Source: Chloroflexota bacterium
GTDB taxonomy: Bacteria > Chloroflexota > Anaerolineae > Promineifilales > Promineifilaceae
Reading direction: 5' to 3'
DNA length: 42,485 nt
Assembly: GCA_020631655.1 (NCBI GenBank)
Contig: JAHDGV010000002.1
Span: 18,655-61,139 of the forward strand
Each line of letters opens with the position of its first letter. Within the stretch, counting starts at the first letter, position 1. The translations under genes and the position numbers were made by a program. The notes below the pieces were generated by a model, which saw only the letters and a program-made list of their open reading frames with translations, had not been told where the DNA came from and made no database searches. Shown here piece by piece: positions 10,399 through 19,148 of this stretch.

Positions 10399-10500
10399 TG
10401 AGCTTTATCAGCTTTATCAGCTCGTTCGCTTCGCTCACTAGTCAGCACTTTAGCCTGAGTACTGTCTAGCTGAAAGCGAAGCGTGCTGAAATGCTGATAA
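10399..10500. repeat. Palindromic intergenic repeat, copy A (atcagc ... gctgat type)
   Basis: agctttatcagctttatcagctcgttcgcttcgctcac ... gctgaaagcgaagcgtgctgaaatgctgat; related to copies at 12120-12242 and 14278-14374. Confidence 0.65.
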
Positions 10501-10506
10501 TGCTAA

Positions 10507-11526
10507 TTAGCTATTTGTTTTTGCTATCCAAGCATCGAGCGTGGCCAGTGCTTTGCCAGAAGTTATTGATTCACGAGCTTTAGCTAGCCCGGCCGCGAAG
10601 TCACGGGTTTGAGTTGAAAGAGCGGCCGCCGCATTGAGCAATACGATGTCTAATTTAGGACCTGTGAGTTTGCCACCCAAAATATCACGTGTGATCTGGG
10701 CATTTTCGTCTGGCTCACCGCCGATCAAATCATCAAGCGATGCATGGGGGATCCCGATTTCGGCCGGATCAAGCGTGATGTTTTCTAGCTTGCCATCTAT
10801 CAAGTGGGTTAGCTGGTTGACACCGGTTGTTGATAACTCATCGAGCCCGTCCGCTCCGTGAACGACAAAGGCTGATTCAGCCCCTAAATCACGAAGCGAA
10901 CCTGCCATTTGGTCACACAAATGTGGGGCGAAGGTCCCGATCATATAGTGTTTGGCATCGGCCGGATTTGTGAGTGGCCCCAGAATGTTGAACACAGTCC
11001 GTTGCCCCAGTTCGCGCCGTGTGCCAATTGCGTACCGCATGGCCGGATGATGTTTTACAGCAAACATAAAGCCGATACCTACATCATCGATGCATGCCCC
11101 AACTTTATCTGGCCCGATGTCCAAGTTGGCACCAAGTGCAATAAGCACGTCGGCCGAGCCACTTTTAGAGCTGGCGCCGCGATTGCCGTGTTTGGCGATT
11201 TTGTATCCATCTACTCCAGCCACAACAAAGGCCGTTGTGGTTGAAATGTTGAAGGTATGCCGGCCGTCACCGCCGGTCCCAACCACATCCATGACAATGT
11301 CATCGGTAGGCTGCGGTTTTACCGGAATGTACAGCTCGCGCATGGCGGCCGCACTGCCGCCAACTTCTTCAGTAGTTTCGCCCTTCATGCGTAATGCGGT
11401 CAGGTATCCACCAATTTGCGACTCTGTTGCCTCACCCGTCATGATGATGGTCATCGCTTCTTTGGCCTGATCAAATGATAAAGATCGGCCGTTGATTACT
11501 TCTGCAATATATGGTTTTAAAGCCAT
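10507..11526 (-). CDS. trpD: Anthranilate phosphoribosyltransferase
   Basis: 339 aa; DVVGTGGDGRHTFNISTTTAFVVAG, KHGNRGASSKSGSADVL. Confidence 0.97.
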   Translation of the reverse strand: MALKPYIAEVINGRSLSFDQAKEAMTIIMTGEATESQIGGYLTALRMKGETTEEVGGSAAAMRELYIPVKPQPTDDIVMDVVGTGGDGRHTFNISTTTAFVVAGVDGYKIAKHGNRGASSKSGSADVLIALGANLDIGPDKVGACIDDVGIGFMFAVKHHPAMRYAIGTRRELGQRTVFNILGPLTNPADAKHYMIGTFAPHLCDQMAGSLRDLGAESAFVVHGADGLDELSTTGVNQLTHLIDGKLENITLDPAEIGIPHASLDDLIGGEPDENAQITRDILGGKLTGPKLDIVLLNAAAALSTQTRDFAAGLAKARESITSGKALATLDAWIAKTNS

Positions 11527-11545
11527 CTCTCTTTCCTCAAAAAAT

Positions 11546-12109
11546 TTAATAGTTGCCGTCTAAAAAGTTCTGCAACATCTGGTGACCACCCTCGGTCAAA
11601 ATGCTTTCAGGATGAAATTGAACACCCACAATCGGCATTTCTTTGTGACGCAACCCCATCACAATTTCATCGCCCGTGACACAGGTGACTTCTAGGCAGT
11701 CTGGAATATCTTCTACTACCAAAGAGTGATACCGAGTGGCTGTAAACGGATTTGGTAATCCGGTAAACAACCCATCCCCCTGATGATGAATTTGAGACAC
11801 CTTGCCATGCATGAGCGATGGGGCGCGTGTAACCGTGCCTCCAAACACATTCCCAATACACTGATGGCCGAGGCAAACGCCTAAAATCGGAATCTCGCCG
11901 CCCAGATCACGAATCACATCTTGCGAAACGCCTCCGTCATCAGGGTCGCCCGGGCCGGGGCTGATTAGGATGTGGTCAGGCTTGAGTTCCTTGATTTCAT
12001 CGATCGTAATTTGATCGTTGCGGAACACTTGAATATCTTGTTTTAGCTCGCCCAAATACTGGACTAGGTTGTAGGTGAACGAGTCGTAGTTATCTATTAC
12101 GAGTACCAT
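11546..12109 (-). CDS. trpG: Anthranilate/aminodeoxychorismate synthase glutamine amidotransferase subunit
   Basis: 187 aa; [54 protein letters not shown]. Confidence 0.95.
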   Translation of the reverse strand: MVLVIDNYDSFTYNLVQYLGELKQDIQVFRNDQITIDEIKELKPDHILISPGPGDPDDGGVSQDVIRDLGGEIPILGVCLGHQCIGNVFGGTVTRAPSLMHGKVSQIHHQGDGLFTGLPNPFTATRYHSLVVEDIPDCLEVTCVTGDEIVMGLRHKEMPIVGVQFHPESILTEGGHQMLQNFLDGNY

Positions 12110-12119
12110 GATTAGCCTT

Positions 12120-12242
12120 GTCAGCCAATCAGCTTTATCAGCTGATCAGCTAGTCGGTTAAATTTTGAAAAAGATCAGTTTTGATTATTCTGCTGATAAG
12201 CTGAAAGTGAGCAACGCGAACGAGCTGAAATGCTGATCAGCT
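12120..12242. repeat. Palindromic intergenic repeat, copy B
   Basis: cagccaatcagctttatcagctgatcagc ... gctgataagctgaaagtgagcaacgcgaacgagctgaaatgctgatcagc. Confidence 0.65.
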
Positions 12243-12243
12243 T

Positions 12244-13242
12244 TTAAAACGGATCTTGCATCGCCACAACTAGGATTTGGAACAACCCAGCTTGGCCGCT
12301 TAAATTTGTAAATGAGAATGCGTAACCCGTCGTGGTGCGTGGCTGATGAAACGCACTTTCGTACAATCCAGCCCCCACATAGTTAGATGTGGTCAGCACA
12401 ATCCCATTGTCTTGTGACAAAACAACCTGCCCATCAAGCCCGCTATCTAGCGGATTGATAAAGGCGACGACCGGCTTACCCCCGTTAGATGTGGCCGAAA
12501 CGGCCGTCGATTGTTCGCTTCCAAGCTCAACCGTTTGGTTGTACACCACGTTGGGTGATGCGCTGGCCGCGTCAAACGCATACAGCCGATAACGCCCTTC
12601 GTCCCCGGCCGAAGATGTGACCACAATTGTCACGTCACCATCTTCTTTGGGAGTAAAGGCTAGCGTTTCCATCAAGCCTGCTTCATTAAAGTTGGCTTCA
12701 CGATCCGCTTTGGCCGTAATCAGTAAATCCTGCACTGACTGTTCAGATTCTTTGGCGAGTTCATTGATGTTGCCATCAAAAATCAGCAGTCCTACATCAA
12801 CGGTTGGATCGGTGCGCACGGCCGCAAAAATCGCCTGCTCTGCAACCCCTTCTACTAAATGGATGCGGAACTCGTTCGAGCCGATTTCGCCAGGAAATCC
12901 TTGGCCGATCTCCATTGGGGTCATCGCCGTTGGGGTGAGTGTGGGCAAAATGCCGGGCAAACGGGTTGGAGTCGGGGTATCTGTTGCCGCAAAGCTGACC
13001 ACAGATGTTTCTGTTGGAACGGCCGTCTCCGTCGGTGGTGCCGGGGTTTCCGTTGGCGGTGGTGGCGTGTGCGTGGGTTCTAGCGTTGCCGGTGGATTTG
13101 TGGGAGGGAGTGGAAGCGGAACCGTTGCAGCCAGCGTGGGTAATGGAGCCAGAGCCACAGAGTCTGGCTCAGTTTCACAGGCTGCGAGCAATCCGCTTAA
13201 AAATAGTGTTGTTGCAAGAATTACAAAAAACCGCTTTTTCAT
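12244..13242 (-). CDS. Predicted lipoprotein with Pro/Thr-rich linker, unknown function
   Basis: 332 aa; signal peptide with lipobox LSGLLAAC; P/T-rich repeats; C-terminal beta-rich region. Confidence 0.85.
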   Translation of the reverse strand: MKKRFFVILATTLFLSGLLAACETEPDSVALAPLPTLAATVPLPLPPTNPPATLEPTHTPPPPTETPAPPTETAVPTETSVVSFAATDTPTPTRLPGILPTLTPTAMTPMEIGQGFPGEIGSNEFRIHLVEGVAEQAIFAAVRTDPTVDVGLLIFDGNINELAKESEQSVQDLLITAKADREANFNEAGLMETLAFTPKEDGDVTIVVTSSAGDEGRYRLYAFDAASASPNVVYNQTVELGSEQSTAVSATSNGGKPVVAFINPLDSGLDGQVVLSQDNGIVLTTSNYVGAGLYESAFHQPRTTTGYAFSFTNLSGQAGLFQILVVAMQDPF

Positions 13243-13264
13243 ACCAATCCCTTTTTAGCTTTAA

Positions 13265-14272
13265 TTACTTTGGAACAATCAACCCCATGATCTCTTTCAT
13301 TTGATCAACTTTGGGCTGAGACACCGCTTCCGCCTGCGCCGCACCTTGGGCCAGCAACCGATCAAGCTCGGCCGGATCGTTCATTAGCTCTTTGTGCCGC
13401 TCACGAATCGGAGCCACCTCATTGATGACCGCTTCGCCAACCCGAACTTTTAGATCGCCGTAGCCGCGTGCATCCGCAAAGTCTGCTAAAACGCCTTCGT
13501 TATCTTTGCCCGTAATCGCCTGATAAATGCCGAGCAGGTTGCGCACGCCAGCCTTGGCCGGATCATCTGAAAAGACGATTTCATTGTCGGAGTCTGTGAC
13601 CGCTTTTTTGAACGAGCGCATAATTTCTTTGTCTTCGTCCAGAATGCGAACTGCGTGGCCGCGAATGTGAGCGTAGCTCTTAGACATTTTGCGTGTTGGA
13701 TCGTCAAGCCCCATCACCCGTGCCCCGGCCGTTGGAATAACCGGTTTAGGAACCACAAAGAATTCCTCTTCGTAGCGATGGTTAAATGCCTGCGCGATGT
13801 CTCGGGCTAATTCTACGTGTTGTTTCTGATCATCACCAACCGGCACTTCATCTGCATCGTAAAAAATGATGTCACCGGCCATCAAAACGGGGTAGTCAAG
13901 CAGGCCGGTTAGGATGCTTTCTTGCTTGGCCGCTTTGTCTTTAAACTGGGTCATGCGCTGTAACCATCCCAGCGGGGTGATGGTGTTTAGCAACCAGCAC
14001 CCTTCGGTGTGGGCCTTGACATGGCTTTGAATAAAGATGGTGCTTTTTTCCGGTGTCAGACCACACGCCATGAGCATTGCCGCTAAAGAGCGTGTCTGAT
14101 GACGTAGCTCTTCAGGGTCTTGTGGCACCGTTAAGCTGTGGAGATCAACAATGCAAAAGTAGTTGATCTTTTTATCCTGATCTCGAACCCAGTTTCGGGT
14201 TGCCCCTAGGTAATTTCCTAGAGTAAATTCTCCTGATGGCTGAATGCCGCTAAATACACGTTCTTTATTCAT
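13265..14272 (-). CDS. trpS: Tryptophanyl-tRNA synthetase (start set at internal Met MNKERVFSGIQPSGEF; ORF track extends to 14287)
   Basis: VFSGIQPSGEFTLGNYLGATRNW (HIGH-like), KMSKS motif (TRKMSKSYAH). Confidence 0.95.
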   Translation of the reverse strand: MNKERVFSGIQPSGEFTLGNYLGATRNWVRDQDKKINYFCIVDLHSLTVPQDPEELRHQTRSLAAMLMACGLTPEKSTIFIQSHVKAHTEGCWLLNTITPLGWLQRMTQFKDKAAKQESILTGLLDYPVLMAGDIIFYDADEVPVGDDQKQHVELARDIAQAFNHRYEEEFFVVPKPVIPTAGARVMGLDDPTRKMSKSYAHIRGHAVRILDEDKEIMRSFKKAVTDSDNEIVFSDDPAKAGVRNLLGIYQAITGKDNEGVLADFADARGYGDLKVRVGEAVINEVAPIRERHKELMNDPAELDRLLAQGAAQAEAVSQPKVDQMKEIMGLIVPK

Positions 14273-14277
14273 GAGCT

Positions 14278-14374
14278 TAATCAGCATGTCAGCTTGATCA
14301 GCATTTCAGCATAACGGCCGAACCAGCAATGGCTGATTGGGCTGAAAGCGAAGCGTGCTGATCGTGCTGATTCG
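14278..14374. repeat. Palindromic intergenic repeat, copy C
   Basis: cttaatcagcatgtcagcttgatcagcatttcagca ... ggctgattgggctgaaagcgaagcgtgctgatcgtgctgat; shares gctgaaagcgaagcgtgctga with copy A. Confidence 0.65.
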
Positions 14375-14377
14375 CTG

Positions 14378-15901
14378 TCAAAAGCCTCCTTCTTCTGCTA
14401 AATCGATGGCTTTTACAACCGCCATCGCCTTGTTTATACATTCTTGGTATTCGCTGGCCGGGTCGCTGTCTGCAACCAATCCGGCCCCAGCTTGGATATA
14501 GACTTTTTCACCCTTCATCGCCATTGTGCGAATTGCAATGCAGGTGTCAGAGTTCCCATCGTAGCTGTAATAACCAACGATGCCGCCGTATAAATGGCGC
14601 CGTTGCCCTTCCAGCTCTTCAATGATTTCCATCGCCCGAACTTTGGGTGCGCCTGAAAGCGTTCCGGCCGGGAATGTGGCCCGCATCAGCGAAAACGCAT
14701 TCATTTCGGGATCGATTTTCCCCTTTACATGGCTGACGATGTGCATCACATGGCTGTATTTTTCAACCACCATCATTTCAGTCACTTTAACACTGCCATA
14801 CTCACATACCCGACCCAAGTCGTTCCGACCAAGGTCAACCAGCATCACATGCTCGGCCACTTCTTTGGGATCATTGATCAAATCATCTTCAAGCTCTTGG
14901 TCTTCAGCGTCGTTTTTGCCTCGCTTACGAGTCCCTGCAATCGGCCGCAGTTCGGCTGTTTCATCCTCAAGCATCACATGGACTTCGGGTGAAGCCCCAA
15001 CCACCTGGAAGTCCATCCCGCCAAAGTTGAGGTAGAACATGTATGGTGAGGGATTGAGCATGCGCAACGCACGATAGACCATAAACGGGTGGGCATCTGT
15101 CCGCCGTTCAAAGCGCTGGCTGAGCACCACTTGGAAGATGTCACCGGCCGCGATGTACTCTTTGGCATCGCGCACCATTTGCTCAAATTCCGCTTGGGTT
15201 TTGTTTGATGTGACCTTGCCCCGCTCACCGTTTAGGTTGACGCCCCAGCGTTTGGTAGGGATAGAGGGGAGCGGCCGGAGCAATTTTTCAGAGACCCGTT
15301 CGATCTCGCCAATCGCTTCGACATACTTTTTAGCTAACCCTTGTGGGGTACGATCACCCACCACGCGCACATTTGACAATACTTGAATCCGATGACGGAT
15401 GTGGTCAAACACAATCAGCGTGTCGGCCAGCATAAAAATCGCGTCGGGTACGTCGATGGCAGGCTCAGCGGTTTCTGGCAGATTTTCGTAGAAACGAACG
15501 GTGTCGTAGCCTAAAAAGCCAACTGCGCCACCCTGCAAGCGGGGGAGCCCCGGAATATCGGCCGGTACAAGACCATCCATCTCACGTTCTAAAACGTGCA
15601 GAATGTCTTCCCCTTCGGCCAAGTCAAACGGTTTTTCACGACGGCTGTCGGTTACAGTCCGGCCGTTGAGCGAGATGACCCCACTGGGGTTGACGCCCAA
15701 AAACGAGTATCGGCTACTGATGCCGCCGGGTGCCACTGATTCGAGCAAAAACGATGTTTCGTTTTCGTTCATCAGTTTTAGATAGACGGTGACCGGTGTC
15801 TCAAGGTCGGCCGAAAATTCTCGGTAGACTGGAACAATCGTCGCGCCATCTTTCACATATTGAGAAAATTCATCTATGTCTGGAAAATAATTTGAAGCCA
15901 T
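14378..15901 (-). CDS. trpE: Anthranilate synthase component I
   Basis: 507 aa; GGAVGFLGYDTVRFYE, IAAGDIFQVVLSQRFER, PIAGTRKRG, FPAGTLSGAPKVRAMEIIEELE. Confidence 0.95.
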   Translation of the reverse strand: MASNYFPDIDEFSQYVKDGATIVPVYREFSADLETPVTVYLKLMNENETSFLLESVAPGGISSRYSFLGVNPSGVISLNGRTVTDSRREKPFDLAEGEDILHVLEREMDGLVPADIPGLPRLQGGAVGFLGYDTVRFYENLPETAEPAIDVPDAIFMLADTLIVFDHIRHRIQVLSNVRVVGDRTPQGLAKKYVEAIGEIERVSEKLLRPLPSIPTKRWGVNLNGERGKVTSNKTQAEFEQMVRDAKEYIAAGDIFQVVLSQRFERRTDAHPFMVYRALRMLNPSPYMFYLNFGGMDFQVVGASPEVHVMLEDETAELRPIAGTRKRGKNDAEDQELEDDLINDPKEVAEHVMLVDLGRNDLGRVCEYGSVKVTEMMVVEKYSHVMHIVSHVKGKIDPEMNAFSLMRATFPAGTLSGAPKVRAMEIIEELEGQRRHLYGGIVGYYSYDGNSDTCIAIRTMAMKGEKVYIQAGAGLVADSDPASEYQECINKAMAVVKAIDLAEEGGF

Positions 15902-15935
15902 TTTTCAATTTCCGATTAAAGATTGACGAGTAACG

Positions 15936-16000
15936 GACAAAACAAAAAACGCTCTCGTCCAATCTTTTCTAAAATCTAGAAAAAAAGGGACGAGAGCGTT
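15936..16000 (-). terminator. Intrinsic terminator of the T-box leader
   Basis: Perfect 13-bp stem aacgctctcgtcc (15948-15960) / ggacgagagcgtt (15988-16000) with a U-rich tail on the minus strand (TTTTTTGTTTTG). Confidence 0.9.
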
Positions 16001-16290
16001 AAATTTCCCGCGGTACCACCCTGATTGCGTTATGGTCATTGTGTAAACAATGACCCCGCCACCTTGATTTAGTTCCAGTTTTGGCTATTGCCAAAAACTT
16101 AAACCTAGCCTGTTAACGGTGGCGGCCGGATTTGGCTACTGAATGTCGCAACACTTTTGCCAAATCAACTTCCCGATCCATTCGCTACCTGCGCTGATGT
16201 CACTCTTTCAGAAAATTGAGTCACTCTCTGGAACCCGCTTCGATAGGTACTACTTCGGTTCAACGTTGTTGGGTATTTGTTTTTTAGGTC
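15936..16290 (-). promoter_or_regulatory. T-box leader (Trp-specific) upstream of trpE
   Basis: On the minus strand: conserved T-box core AGGGTGGTACCGCG (complement of 16009-16022), stem-I-like sequence with GAATGGATC giving a TGG (Trp) specifier (complement of 16178-16180), then a terminator hairpin just before trpE. Confidence 0.92.
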
Positions 16291-16356
16291 AGGCAATTTG
16301 AAATAACTGCTCGACGGCCGGAAGAATAGCAAAAGCTTTTCTGCTTGTCAACAAAT

Positions 16357-18912
16357 TTATACTAGCAGTTGCTCGTTTTCTTTGATTCGCATGGCAACTT
16401 CAGCCGAACTTGGCGGCTTGACCGGGATCACCAAAAAGAACGTAGAACCCACTTTCGGTTTGCTCTTGGCCCACAACCGGCCGCCCATCATTTCAGCATA
16501 TTGCCTCGAGATAGCCAGCCCCAAACCAGAGCCGCCGTAGTTGCGCGTTGTTGAATTGTCTGCCTGTTGGAACGGCTCAAACACACGCTCAATTTGCTCG
16601 TCGGTCATTCCGATTCCGGTGTCACGAACTTGGATCAAATAGAAGATTCGATTCCGCTCAGTGATCCGATCGATCACGATGTGAATCAGCCCATTTTCTG
16701 TAAATTTGGCCGCGTTCCCGATCAAATTCTGGATGATCTGCCGCACTTTCATGTAGTCGCCCTGCATTACAGGTTCTTCAACCCGTGAGTTAAAAGTGAC
16801 CTGATTGTTGTTTTGCCCAAACAGCGGCCGGAGCAGATCAACGATGTCGATGACGATGTTACGGATGTTGAAATCTTCGTATAGAAACGTAGTTCTGCCA
16901 GCCTCGATTTTTGAAATATCAAGGATGTCATTGATCATGCCCAGCAGTTCGCTGGCTGAATTTTTAATGCGATCAATATCGTTGACCCAATCAAGCTGGC
17001 CGACCTCTTGCACATCCTCACGCAAAATGTCGCTAAAGCCCACAATGGCGTTAAGCGGGGTGCGAATTTCGTGGGTGATGTTGGCGATAAAGGCGGATTT
17101 TGTCTGGTTCGCCATAATCGCTTCTTCTCTGGATTTTTCAGCCTGCTCGGTCATTTTTGCAAGCATGGCGGTACGCTGAATCACTCGTTGCTCTAGGTTG
17201 GTTGAGTATTCGCTAATTTGGATGTTTTGGTCACGCAATGAGCTGACCATTCGGTTAAACGCATCGGTCAAAAAGCCGATTTCGTCGTTCCGGCGCACCC
17301 GTAGGTTGATGTTTAGATTGCCTCGATTCACTTCCTCCACGGCCGTAACGAGTGCATCAATCGGCCGGAGAATGTTGATGCCCATGAAGAGGGGGAATCC
17401 CGCCAAGGTCACGGTAAGGCTAATCAGCAAAATGATGATCAACGGCTGGATGTTTGTGTTCAGAAACGACCGAAAATCTGCATGGTAATCTTGCACAATC
17501 CCGAGATCATCGTCGGTTGAGAGGGGAAGTTCTAAGAAGTTAACTTCGTTCGGTGAACGGCCGGCTTGCCCGCTGTGGAGCCCGATCAACCAAGGGGCTG
17601 CGAAGGGGTTGAGAGAATAACCTGACTCTGTTGGATGGGAGATCAAAGCCATATCAACCGTCCCGTCTTCATGCAGGGTAAGTTGGGCCGTGCCTAGCTC
17701 TTCGGCACCTTTTAGCGGCAGGTCAAGCCATGTAATCATCACCCATTCTTCAGTTGAGTTGACGTACACACCAGAGGCCGGATTGATAAATCTTGATCCG
17801 GGATCGAGATCCATGGCTAAAATCGCAATTCCTGGTTGCAAACCATCCCTCATTGATAAATAACTGAATCGCCTGTCAAAGGTAATCACCCGATTGTCAC
17901 TGACGTAAATAGATTCGATTGATTCTCCAAAATATGGGAATTGGAAATCGAGGCAAACGGTTGAATTGCGCTCATCTCCCAGTGTCAGCTGTTCGCCCAA
18001 ATTTTCGTTAAACGCCATCGTGCCCGCTTCAACCGTGAATCCAACATCTTTGGGCACAAAATGGAGGTGTGTTTCTGGCTGTATCAGGTCATCGTTTGTG
18101 TAGGTGCGAGAAAGCCTAGGGGCCAAGATAAGGGCGGCCAAGCTGATCAAAATGAGCTGTGTCATGATGATGCTGCTCAGTAATTGGGAGATAAATCGGG
18201 TTCGTTGCCATGAGAAGTTGAGGAACAGTATGACAAAGAAATAGACAAAGATCAGGCCGCCAAATGAGAGAGCAAAATCTGAATAAACGCGGCTAATTCT
18301 GCCAGCGCGAGCCAAATACATTAGCGAAAATACAAATATTGGTAGGATCAGAATCAGGATAAACGAGTTAAATGCACGGGTTAGATGACTGGCGGGTTGG
18401 AAAAGATTTTGAAGCAACTGCTCATCCGTTTCTCGTAAATGATCCAGATAGCTCCGGATGACGACCATGATGGCCCAAATGAAGCCGATAAAGCATGCGG
18501 CCGCCATCAGCTGAAGCTCAAGCATGTTAATGCTTAGTGGATCAATAAGACCGAATACACCGATGATGAGCGTGGCGGTGATTGTGATTGCCAAAACCAC
18601 ATTTCGTTCCAGCCGGTTGTTGTCGTTATTGATTGGGAATCGGTAGGCGAATTGAATGAGGGCTACAACGCAGAGGGCAATTGGCACATACTGGAGCGGC
18701 AAAATAAAGGCTCGAATCGGATTGTAATTTCTGAGCGAGACGATTGCGAAGATTGAAACAGCATAGATCAAAGCTGAGACAGCAAACCAGATCATAATCC
18801 AGCCGGGGGTGCGTAATTGACGCTGCTGGATTAGATAAACGATACACAATACGAGTAGGATCGCCTGCGTAAGTACCGAAATGGATATGGCTGTTAGCTG
18901 AATTAATTCCAT
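16357..18912 (-). CDS. Membrane sensor histidine kinase (multi-TM N-terminus, extracytoplasmic sensor, HAMP, HisKA, HATPase_c)
   Basis: 851 aa; FIANITHEIRTPLNAIVGFSDIL (H box), GNAAKFTENG (N box), DTGIGMTDEQIERVFEPFQQ, GGSGLGLAISRQYAEMMGG. Confidence 0.93.
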   Translation of the reverse strand: MELIQLTAISISVLTQAILLVLCIVYLIQQRQLRTPGWIMIWFAVSALIYAVSIFAIVSLRNYNPIRAFILPLQYVPIALCVVALIQFAYRFPINNDNNRLERNVVLAITITATLIIGVFGLIDPLSINMLELQLMAAACFIGFIWAIMVVIRSYLDHLRETDEQLLQNLFQPASHLTRAFNSFILILILPIFVFSLMYLARAGRISRVYSDFALSFGGLIFVYFFVILFLNFSWQRTRFISQLLSSIIMTQLILISLAALILAPRLSRTYTNDDLIQPETHLHFVPKDVGFTVEAGTMAFNENLGEQLTLGDERNSTVCLDFQFPYFGESIESIYVSDNRVITFDRRFSYLSMRDGLQPGIAILAMDLDPGSRFINPASGVYVNSTEEWVMITWLDLPLKGAEELGTAQLTLHEDGTVDMALISHPTESGYSLNPFAAPWLIGLHSGQAGRSPNEVNFLELPLSTDDDLGIVQDYHADFRSFLNTNIQPLIIILLISLTVTLAGFPLFMGINILRPIDALVTAVEEVNRGNLNINLRVRRNDEIGFLTDAFNRMVSSLRDQNIQISEYSTNLEQRVIQRTAMLAKMTEQAEKSREEAIMANQTKSAFIANITHEIRTPLNAIVGFSDILREDVQEVGQLDWVNDIDRIKNSASELLGMINDILDISKIEAGRTTFLYEDFNIRNIVIDIVDLLRPLFGQNNNQVTFNSRVEEPVMQGDYMKVRQIIQNLIGNAAKFTENGLIHIVIDRITERNRIFYLIQVRDTGIGMTDEQIERVFEPFQQADNSTTRNYGGSGLGLAISRQYAEMMGGRLWAKSKPKVGSTFFLVIPVKPPSSAEVAMRIKENEQLLV

Positions 18913-19148
18913 GGTGTGAATGAAATTATCGGACTCATTTGTATGCTATATACGGGCTTAAAGATCAAATCTTAGCCTGCTGATATGACAACTCTACTTA
19001 CCAACGCGCCAATGTGCTGTAAATTGTCTGTAAAGTTTTTTACGGTTTTCTGTTTCTTAAAGTTACGCTATTGCTAATCCGTCATTTTTTATCCTGATTT
19101 TGGAGCAAAAAAGAGGCCAAAATCTATTTAGAGTTATAATTGAACCAT

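Noticed and set aside
12617-13258. 213 aa plus-strand ORF rich in Val/Gly
   Set aside because: Antisense of the lipoprotein P/T-rich linker; repetitive composition explains the open frame
10399-14374. Repeated atcagc units considered as a CRISPR array
   Set aside because: Units are short, degenerate, palindromic, irregularly spaced and split by genes; no cas genes seen
14580-15035. 151 aa plus-strand ORF
   Set aside because: Antisense to trpE; Ser/Thr-rich shadow frame
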